11,316 bases of DNA from an uncultured Caulobacteraceae bacterium (GTDB lineage: Bacteria; Pseudomonadota; Alphaproteobacteria; Caulobacterales; Caulobacteraceae). The notes below the pieces were generated by a model, which ran no database searches, was not told the origin of the DNA, and saw nothing but the letters and a program-made list of their open reading frames with translations. The position numbers and the translations under genes are program-made. Shown piece by piece: positions 5,920-11,316 of the stretch. Location: assembly GCA_937910255.1 (NCBI GenBank), contig CALEOQ010000459.1, positions 1 through 11,316 of the forward strand, in the 5' to 3' direction. The first letter of the stretch is position 1, and each line of letters begins with the position of its first letter.

Positions 5920-7116
5920 TTGGCGGATAAGCGAGTTCTCCTGATCGTGGGCGGCGGGGTGGCCGCCTATAAGGCCCTGGAGCTGACGCGGCTGCTGCGC
6001 AAGGCCGGCGTCGGCGTGCGTCCGATCCTCACCCACGCCGGCGCCCAGTTCGTCACGCCACTCTCCCTGGCGGCGCTGGCCGAAGACAAGGTCTATTCCG
6101 AGCTCTTCTCGCTGACCGACGAAGCCGAGATGGGCCATATCCAGCTGTCCCGCTCGGCCGACCTGGTGGTGGTGGCGCCGGCCACCGCCGACCTGATGGC
6201 CAAGGCCGCCCACGGCCTGGCCGGAGATCTCGCCTCCACCACCCTGCTGGCCACCGACAAGCCGGTGCTGATGGCCCCGGCCATGAATGTGCGCATGTGG
6301 GAGCACGCCGCCACCAAGCGGAACCTGGCCACCCTGAAGGCCGACGGCGTCGCTTTCGTGGGCCCCGACGACGGCGCCATGGCGTGTGGCGAATATGGCC
6401 CCGGCCGCATGGCCGAGCCCGCCGTCATCTTCGACGCGATCATGGGGATGCTGGAAGGCGAGGCTGAGCGGCCGCTGGCCGGCCGCCGGGCCATCGTCAC
6501 CGCCGGCCCCACCGCCGAGCCCATTGACCCGGTGCGCTATCTGACCAACCGATCCAGCGGCAAGCAGGGCTATGCGATCGCAGAGGCCCTGGCGGCCCTG
6601 GGCTGCGAGGTCACCCTGGTGTCCGGACCCACGGCGCTTTCGGCCCCTGCCGGCGTCAAGCGGGTGCAGGTGGAGACGGCGCGCCAGATGCTGGCCGCCT
6701 GCCAGGCCGCCCTGCCCGCCGACCTCGCCGTCTGCGTCGCCGCCGTCGCCGACTGGCGCCCGGCCGACGAAGGCGCGGTGAAGATCAAGAAGACCGGCGA
6801 GGCGCCGCCGGCCCTGCGGCTGGTGGAGAACCCCGACATCCTGGCGACCCTGTCGGCGGCCGGACCCGACCGGCCCCGGCTGGTGGTCGGCTTCGCCGCC
6901 GAGACCAATGACGTGGAGGCCTACGCCCAGGCCAAGCTGGCGCGGAAGGGCTGCGACTGGATCGTGGCCAATGATGTCAGCGCCCCCGGCGTCATGGGCG
7001 GCGACGACAACACCGTCTCCATCGTCAGCGCCACGGGCGTGGAGCGCTGGGACAAGACCGCGAAATCCGACGTGGCGACCAAGCTCGCCGAACGCATGGC
7101 GAAGGCCCTGGCATGA
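5920..7116 (+). CDS. coaBC: Bifunctional phosphopantothenoylcysteine decarboxylase / phosphopantothenate-cysteine ligase (CoaBC)
   Basis: 398 residues from TTG. It joins cysteine to 4'-phosphopantothenate (CoaB, CTP-dependent) and then decarboxylates the product (CoaC, flavin-dependent), steps two and three of coenzyme A synthesis from pantothenate. The CoaC half (about 1-185) shows VGGGVAAYKALE (10-21), catalytic His73 in EMGHI, PAMN (120-123) and Cys156 in GAMACGEYGPGRM. The CoaB half (about 188-398) shows TAGPTAEPIDPVRYLTNRSSG with Asn210, AAVADWRPA and VKIKK (287-291). N210 falls at the same number as in E. coli. The TTG start is chosen because family N-termini begin within a few residues of the first strand, GGAAGGGA (5903-5910) lies upstream, and the likely promoter is downstream of the alternative ATG at 5851, which would add 23 Arg-rich residues. 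It overlaps dut by four bases. Confidence 0.95.
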   Translation: MADKRVLLIVGGGVAAYKALELTRLLRKAGVGVRPILTHAGAQFVTPLSLAALAEDKVYSELFSLTDEAEMGHIQLSRSADLVVVAPATADLMAKAAHGLAGDLASTTLLATDKPVLMAPAMNVRMWEHAATKRNLATLKADGVAFVGPDDGAMACGEYGPGRMAEPAVIFDAIMGMLEGEAERPLAGRRAIVTAGPTAEPIDPVRYLTNRSSGKQGYAIAEALAALGCEVTLVSGPTALSAPAGVKRVQVETARQMLAACQAALPADLAVCVAAVADWRPADEGAVKIKKTGEAPPALRLVENPDILATLSAAGPDRPRLVVGFAAETNDVEAYAQAKLARKGCDWIVANDVSAPGVMGGDDNTVSIVSATGVERWDKTAKSDVATKLAERMAKALA

Positions 7117-7568
7117 CCCCGAAGATCAAGATCACCCGCCTGGCCCGCAATGCCGACCTGCCCCTGCCGGCCTATGAGACCGCGCTGGCCGCCGGCATGG
7201 ACCTGCGCGCCGCTGTGGCCGAGGACGCCCCGGTCGTGCTGCGGCCCATGGAGCGGGCCATGGTTCCCACGGGCCTGGCCATGGCCCTGCCGCCCGGCTT
7301 CGAGGGCCAGGTGCGTCCGCGCTCAGGGCTGGCGGCCAAGTCCGGCATCACCTGCCTGAATTCCCCGGGCACGGTGGACGCCGACTATCGCGGCGAGATG
7401 AAGGTCATCCTGATCAATCTGGGGGAAGAGGACTTCACCATCCGGCGCGGCGACCGCATCGCCCAGCTGGTGATCGCCCCGGTGATCCAGGCGGCCTGGG
7501 AAGAGGCCGAAAGCCTGGACGAAACCGCCCGCGGGGCCGGCGGCTTCGGCTCCACCGGCGCGAGCTAG
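7113..7568 (+). CDS. dut: dUTP diphosphatase (trimeric dUTPase)
   Basis: 151 residues, the same size as E. coli Dut. It hydrolyses dUTP to dUMP and pyrophosphate, keeping uracil out of DNA and supplying dUMP for thymidylate synthesis; it is soluble and homotrimeric. All five trimeric-dUTPase motifs are visible: AGMDLRA (27-33), RPRSGLAAKSGI (68-79), GTVDADYRGE (86-95) with the catalytic Asp89, RRGDRIAQLVI (111-121), and the flexible C-terminal RGAGGFGSTG (140-149) that closes over the nucleotide. Its ATG overlaps the coaBC stop as ATGA, a translational-coupling arrangement, and the pairing coaBC-dut is widespread in bacteria. Its TAG stop lies in a CTAG palindrome shared with the zwf stop on the other strand. 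Confidence 0.97.
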   Translation: MTPKIKITRLARNADLPLPAYETALAAGMDLRAAVAEDAPVVLRPMERAMVPTGLAMALPPGFEGQVRPRSGLAAKSGITCLNSPGTVDADYRGEMKVILINLGEEDFTIRRGDRIAQLVIAPVIQAAWEEAESLDETARGAGGFGSTGAS

Positions 7569-9034
7569 TCGTACCAGGCCCGGCCGGCCCGCTCGATCAG
7601 GGCGAAGGCCCCGGCCGGCCCCCAGCTTCCGGCCGCATAGGGCTTGGGTGTCATGCCGGCCTCGGCCCAGGCCTCAGCCACGCCGTCCACCCAGCGCCAG
7701 GCCTGCTCCACCTCGTCGCGGCGGACGAAGAGCGCGCTGTTGCCCAGGATCACGTCGAGGATCAGCCGCTCATAGGCGATCCGCCGCCGGGCGTTTGGCC
7801 CGGAATAGGCCCGCAGCAGGGACAGCGACAGGGGCAGGGACTGCAGCCGCATGCCGCCCTGGGAAATCCCCGGCGCCTTGTTCATCAGCAGCAGTTCGAT
7901 GTCCTCGTCCGGCTGAAGATCGATCACCAGCCGGTTGGCCACCAGGTCGCCCTCGGCCTGGCCGCCGAAGATCGAGTGGGGCACGCCCTTGAACTGGATG
8001 GCGATCTGGGTCCGCCGCTCGGGCAGGCGCTTGCCGGTGCGCAGGAAGAAGGGCACGCCGGCCCAGCGCCAGTTGTCGATATCCACCCGCAGGGCGACGA
8101 AGGTCTCCGTCGCGCTCTCCTGGCCGCGCTCCTCCTCATAGGAGGTCGCCGACTGGCCCTGGGCGACGCCGGCGGCGTATTGGCCCCGCACACTGGCCTG
8201 GGCGACATCCTGGCGGGTGAAGGGGCGCAGGGACCGCAGCACCTTGACCTTCTCGTTACGCAGGGACTCCGCCTCCATGTCCGAGGGCGGCTCCATGGCC
8301 ACCAGGCAGAGGAGCTGCAGCACATGGTTCTGGATCATGTCGCGCAGGGCGCCATGCTCGTCATAATAGGGCCAGCGGTCCCCGACCCCTTCGGTCTCGG
8401 CCACGGTGATCTGCACGTGGTCGATGGTCAGGTTGTTCCACAGGGGCTCGAACAGGGTGTTGGCGAACCGCAGGGCGATCAGGTTCTGCACCGTCTCCTT
8501 GCCCAGATAGTGGTCGATGCGGAAGACCTGCTCCTCCTCGAACACCTGCGCCAGGGCGGCGTTGATGCCCCTGGAGCTTTCCAGGTCGTGGCCGATGGGC
8601 TTTTCCAGCACGATCCGGCTCTGCGGCGTGATCAGGCCGGCCCCGGCCAGGGCCTCGCAGACCCCCACATAGAGGCTGGGCGACAGGGCGAGATAGAAGA
8701 TCGGCGCCTGGGCCTCGCCCAGGGCCTCGGTGATGACGGACAGCCGATCGGCCTTGGTGGCGTCCACCGCCCGGTAGTCCAGCCGCTGGACGAAGCGGTC
8801 CCAGACCTCGTCGTCCAGGGCCTGGGGGCTGGCCCGCTCGGTCACGGCGTCACGGACCATGGCCTGGAAGGCCTTGGGCGCGATCTCGGCCCGGGCGGCC
8901 GCGACGATCCGGAACCCGTCAGGCAGGAAACCGTCGGCGTCCAGGAAATAGAGGGACGGAAACAGCATCCGCAGGGCCAGGTCCCCGGCGCCTCCGAACA
9001 GGACGATCGCATCGGCTTGAGGCGCCTTGACCAT
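7565..9034 (-). CDS. zwf: Glucose-6-phosphate 1-dehydrogenase
   Basis: 489 residues, family-typical (E. coli 491). It oxidises glucose-6-phosphate to 6-phosphogluconolactone with NAD(P)+, feeding the Entner-Doudoroff and pentose phosphate routes, and is cytosolic. The nucleotide-binding fingerprint is GGAGDLA (14-20), a variant of the usual GASGDLA. EKPIGHDL (144-151) contains the substrate-contacting Lys145-Pro pair. RIDHYLGKE (172-180) is the active-site signature, with His175 and Lys179. His237 in MIQNHVLQLL is the expected catalytic base. The start at 9034 (MVKAPQADAI) has GGGAGG about eight bases upstream; the frame stays open further up but that extension lacks homology-like content and would overlap the promoter. 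Convergent with dut by four bases and divergent from otsBA. The Entner-Doudoroff genes often found beside zwf are not in the window. Confidence 0.97.
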   Translation of the reverse strand: MVKAPQADAIVLFGGAGDLALRMLFPSLYFLDADGFLPDGFRIVAAARAEIAPKAFQAMVRDAVTERASPQALDDEVWDRFVQRLDYRAVDATKADRLSVITEALGEAQAPIFYLALSPSLYVGVCEALAGAGLITPQSRIVLEKPIGHDLESSRGINAALAQVFEEEQVFRIDHYLGKETVQNLIALRFANTLFEPLWNNLTIDHVQITVAETEGVGDRWPYYDEHGALRDMIQNHVLQLLCLVAMEPPSDMEAESLRNEKVKVLRSLRPFTRQDVAQASVRGQYAAGVAQGQSATSYEEERGQESATETFVALRVDIDNWRWAGVPFFLRTGKRLPERRTQIAIQFKGVPHSIFGGQAEGDLVANRLVIDLQPDEDIELLLMNKAPGISQGGMRLQSLPLSLSLLRAYSGPNARRRIAYERLILDVILGNSALFVRRDEVEQAWRWVDGVAEAWAEAGMTPKPYAAGSWGPAGAFALIERAGRAWYD

Positions 9035-9094
9035 GGATTTAACCTCCCTGGGCTGGAAATCGGTCGCGTGCGGTGGAGCTCGGGACCAGTAGGC

Positions 9095-9118
9095 CCTAAC
9101 CCATTTAGGCAACGTCAA
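9095..9118 (-). promoter_or_regulatory. Candidate zwf promoter with operator-like inverted repeat
   Basis: On the minus strand 9118-9113 reads TTGACG, a consensus -35 hexamer. An inverted repeat CCTAA-N5-TTAGG (9095-9109) lies just downstream, where the spacer/-10 should be; the best -10 candidate there is poor. A regulator bound to the repeat would cover the promoter. The next gene upstream diverges (otsB, ATG at 9216), so the 181-base gap serves both directions. Confidence 0.35.
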
Positions 9119-9128
9119 GGCCATGGCC

Positions 9129-9145
9129 CGGTTCGCCCCGAACCG
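9129..9145. repeat. Perfect inverted repeat in the zwf/otsB gap
   Basis: Arms CGGTTCG and CGAACCG with a three-base CCC centre. The two seven-base arms match exactly. It lies upstream of the zwf -35 element and in the leader or promoter of otsB. It could be an operator for a divergent regulator or a hairpin in the otsB leader RNA. It is not followed by a T-run, so it is not a typical terminator. Confidence 0.4.
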
Positions 9146-9190
9146 CCAAGGCGTCAGGAGAAGGAGCCAACCTCGCCCCGGCGCGTTCTG

Positions 9191-9204
9191 CGCCCACGGG
9201 GGCG
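9191..9204 (+). promoter_or_regulatory. Small hairpin over the probable otsB ribosome site
   Basis: CGCCC (9191-9195) can pair with GGGCG (9200-9204) across an ACGG loop. The run GGGGG (9198-9202) in the loop and 3' arm is the only purine-rich candidate near the otsB ATG, although 13 bases away. Better ribosome-site-like sequences, AGGAG and AAGGAG (9156-9166), lie further upstream with no start codon following at a usable distance. Confidence 0.25.
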
Positions 9205-9215
9205 AATTTCACGGC

Positions 9216-9965
9216 ATGACGATTATCGAACAGACACCTGCAGAGCTGGCGCCGCCGGCCCTGGACCTCACCCGATCGGCCCTGTTTCTCGACCTGGACG
9301 GCACCCTGGCGCCCCTTGTGGCCCGGCCCCAGGACGTGGGTCCAGAACCCCGCCGCACCGCCATCCTGGAGGAGCTGGTCCGGCGCATGGAGGGTCGAGT
9401 GGCGATCCTCTCGGGCCGCACCCTGGCCGAGATCGATCACATTCTCGATAGCGCCGTGCGCCCCGTGGCCGCCGTCCATGGCCTGGACCGGCGCGAGCCC
9501 GACGGGACCCACAGCCCGCCCGAGCCCCATCCCGACCTTCCAGCGGTGGCCGACGCCTTCCGTGACCTGGAGGCTTCAACGCCCGGCCTGCTGGTGGAGG
9601 CCAAGGGGCTCAGCGTCGCCCTGCACTATCGCCAGGCGCCCGACCAGGCCGACGCCGTGCGCGCCCTGGCCCAGGACTGGGCTGAGCGCACGGGCCTGAA
9701 GATGCAGCCCGGGCACATGGTGGTCGAGCTGCGCACCCCTGGGCCGGACAAGGGCGACTCCCTGGCCAGCTTCATGGAGACAGCCCCGTTCCGCGGCGCG
9801 ATCCCGGTCTTTGTCGGCGACGATCAGACCGACGAACCGGCCTTCGCCGCCGCTCGCCGCCTGGGCGGCGCGGGCGTGCTGGTGGGCCAAATACGGAACA
9901 GTGCGGCCACCCATCGGTTGGAAGATGTGAACGCTGTGCTGAACTGGCTGGAGGCCGCCCTATGA
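9216..9965 (+). CDS. otsB: Trehalose-6-phosphate phosphatase (OtsB)
   Basis: 249 residues from ATG 9216. A HAD-superfamily phosphatase, it removes phosphate from trehalose-6-phosphate, the last step of OtsAB trehalose synthesis (osmotic, desiccation and stress protectant), in the cytosol. HAD motif I is FLDLDGTLAP, with nucleophile Asp26 and acid/base Asp28; motif II is LSGRTL (65-70); the motif III Lys is Lys179 in GPDKGDSL; motif IV is GDDQTDE (201-207), the signature that marks trehalose phosphatases. An in-frame ATG at 9123 would add 31 residues rich in Arg, Pro and Gly that do not look like protein and has a poor ribosome site, so 9216 is preferred. The stop overlaps the otsA start (ATGA), indicating one operon. 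Confidence 0.94.
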   Translation: MTIIEQTPAELAPPALDLTRSALFLDLDGTLAPLVARPQDVGPEPRRTAILEELVRRMEGRVAILSGRTLAEIDHILDSAVRPVAAVHGLDRREPDGTHSPPEPHPDLPAVADAFRDLEASTPGLLVEAKGLSVALHYRQAPDQADAVRALAQDWAERTGLKMQPGHMVVELRTPGPDKGDSLASFMETAPFRGAIPVFVGDDQTDEPAFAAARRLGGAGVLVGQIRNSAATHRLEDVNAVLNWLEAAL

Positions 9966-11187
9966 GTCGTCTGATCGTCGTGTCCAACCGGGTGAACCCG
10001 CCCGGCGGCAAGGGCGAGGAAAGTGTCGGCGGCCTGGCCATGGCGCTCGCCGCGGCGCTGCGGGAATATTCCGGGATCTGGTTTGGCTGGAGCGGGCGAA
10101 CCACGCCGATGTTCACCGGCCAGCTGGCCATGCGCCGCATCGAGGGCGTGACGGTGGCCACCGTCGATCTCGAGCAGAGCGACTATGACGAGTATTACAA
10201 CGGCTACGCCAACAAGACCCTGTGGCCCCTGTTCCACTACCGGGTCGACCTGACGGCCTATGACCGCACCTTCGACGAGGGCTATCAGCGGGTGAATCGG
10301 CGGTTCGCCGAGACCCTGCGGCCCCTGATCGAGCCGGACGACCTCATCTGGGTCCACGACTACCACCTGATCCCCATGGCCCGGGAGCTGCGGCGCCTAG
10401 GGGTCAAGAACCGGATCGGCTTCTTCCTGCACATTCCCTGGCCGGCCCATCAGCTGATGGTCACCCTGCCCAGCCACAAGGCCCTGGTGGAAGCCCTGTT
10501 CGACTACGACCTGGTGGGCTTCCAGACGCCGGAATATGTCACCGCCTTCCAGGAATATGTGGAGGCCGAGGCTGGCGGTGAAATCCTGGGCGAGGACCGG
10601 CTGAAGGCCTTCGGCCGCACGGTGCAGACCGGCGCCTTTCCCATCGGCGTCGACGCCCAGGACTTCGCCGAGATGGTCGCCTCGGAACGGGCGGCCAGGA
10701 CCTATGACCGGATGGCCGCCCATACGGTGTTTCGCAAACTGATCATCGGCGTCGACCGGCTGGACTATTCCAAGGGGCTGGAAGAACGCTTCCTCGGCTT
10801 CGAGCGGTTCCTGGCCGACAATCCCGAGCTGCGCCGGGAGGTGCTGATGGTGCAGGTGGCGCCGGTGAGCCGGGAGTCGGTCAATACCTATCAGGAGATC
10901 CGCGGCCGCCTGGACGCCCTGTCCGGGCGGATCAATGGCGAGCACGCCGACCTGGACTGGAACCCCCTGCGCTGCGTGAACCGCAACTATCGCCGGGACG
11001 AGCTGGCCGGGCTCTATCGCGCCGCCAAGGTCGGGCTGGTGACGCCCCTGCGGGATGGGATGAACCTGGTGGCCAAGGAATATGTCGCGGCCCAGGATCC
11101 CAAGGATCCGGGCGTCCTGATCCTGTCGCGGTTCGCCGGCTCGGCCAATCAGCTGCCCGCCGCCCTGATCGTCAATCCCAACAGCCC
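9962..11187 (+). CDS. otsA: Trehalose-6-phosphate synthase (OtsA), 3' end missing
   Basis: 408 complete genomic codons; E. coli OtsA has 474, so roughly 50-65 residues are lost at the contig end. This GT20 glycosyltransferase joins UDP-glucose and glucose-6-phosphate into trehalose-6-phosphate. Visible are the N-terminal SNRVNPPGGKGEESVGGLA with Arg10 and the Gly loop, LWPLFHYR (87-94), WVHDYHLIP (130-138), FFLHIPWP (154-161), FDYDLVGFQT (180-189), the donor-site VDRLDYSKGLEER with Arg266 and Lys271, and PLRDGMNLVAKEY (362-374). The ATG overlaps the otsB stop and has GGAGG (9951-9955) six bases upstream. The last genomic residues ALIVNPNS belong to the conserved nucleotide-sugar region; everything after (D-R-K-S-V-V and stop) is adapter-coded and not part of the protein. 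Confidence 0.95.
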
Positions 11188-11245
11188 AGATCGGAAGAGC
11201 GTCGTGTAGGGAAAGAGTGTAGATCTCGGTGGTCGCCGTATCATT
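11188..11245 (-). other. Illumina P5 adapter, reverse complement (contaminant)
   Basis: Starts AGATCGGAAGAGCGTCGTG and matches the reverse complement of the TruSeq universal/P5 adapter across all 58 bases, ending in GTATCATT. It gives otsA a false stop codon (TAG at 11207-11209). The first A could also be genomic, leaving one base of uncertainty in the insert end. Confidence 0.97.
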
Positions 11246-11316
11246 AAAAAAAAAACAACGAAGCGACACAAGCTCTCTCTCGCGAGCACCTCAGAGCTCA
11301 AGCCTCCGCGCTGCAC
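11246..11316. other. Non-genomic 3' tail
   Basis: A run of ten A (11246-11255) followed by 61 bases with no coding character, placed beyond the end of the P5 adapter. This is where sequence past the end of a library molecule would lie. It is taken as base-calling noise or assembly debris, not genome. Confidence 0.85.

Noticed and set aside
9123..9215. Earlier in-frame start for otsB at ATG 9123
   Set aside because: It would add 31 residues of low-quality Arg/Pro/Gly-rich sequence and lies only a few bases from the zwf -35 candidate, with no properly spaced ribosome site.
7976..9451. Plus-strand open frame of 491 codons opposite zwf
   Set aside because: Shadow of zwf rich in Gly, His, Gln and Leu; it also runs into otsB in the wrong frame.
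129..11187. CRISPR arrays, tRNA/rRNA genes, insertion sequences, prophage genes
   Set aside because: Reading both strands showed no direct-repeat arrays, no tRNA-like cloverleaf or rRNA segment, and no transposase or phage proteins; the genome part is almost fully covered by core genes.
10397..11269. Minus-strand open frame of 290 codons reading from the 3' adapter into otsA
   Set aside because: Its N-terminus is the adapter-coded FFFNDTATTEIY-type peptide and the rest is the otsA antisense; an artefact.

Overview
This is a GC-rich piece of bacterial chromosome, most likely from an alphaproteobacterium of the Caulobacteraceae (Caulobacter/Phenylobacterium-like). Three things suggest this: the style of the proteins; the block mutM / ubiE-ubiB / coaBC-dut, which I recall as a conserved and often origin-proximal set in Alphaproteobacteria; and promoter elements that resemble the Caulobacter housekeeping consensus. 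The genus is an inference. Only about 129-11187 is genomic. Both ends carry Illumina library sequence: a P7/index adapter ends at 128, and the reverse complement of the P5 adapter starts at 11188. Low-complexity or junk bases lie outside the adapters.

Layout. A minus-strand cluster (129-2917), in transcription order, holds mutM (8-oxoguanine DNA glycosylase), a TraB/GumN-family lipoprotein, an enoyl-CoA hydratase, and the start of an SGNH/GDSL hydrolase that the contig end cuts off. Divergent from mutM is the plus-strand pair ubiE-ubiB (3017-5279) for ubiquinone synthesis. A small uncharacterised lipoprotein gene (5293-5796, minus) converges on ubiB and diverges from the plus-strand pair coaBC-dut (5920-7568), which makes a coenzyme A precursor and sanitises dUTP. 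zwf (glucose-6-phosphate dehydrogenase, minus, 7565-9034) converges on dut, and the two stop codons share one CTAG palindrome. Divergent from zwf is otsB-otsA (9216-11187, plus) for trehalose synthesis; otsA is cut by the 3' adapter.

Most of the window is ordinary core metabolism. The most interesting spot is the short gap between the lipoprotein and coaBC. It holds a perfect GAAC-N7-GAAC element (the alphaproteobacterial LexA/SOS box read on the opposite strand), placed right behind a -10-like element facing the lipoprotein gene. That lipoprotein is predicted to be membrane-anchored, and its C-terminal third reminds me of the tails of polymorphic toxins. A candidate SOS-controlled envelope protein is the main lead to follow. 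The zwf/otsBA divergence places two competing users of glucose-6-phosphate around one 181-bp control region.
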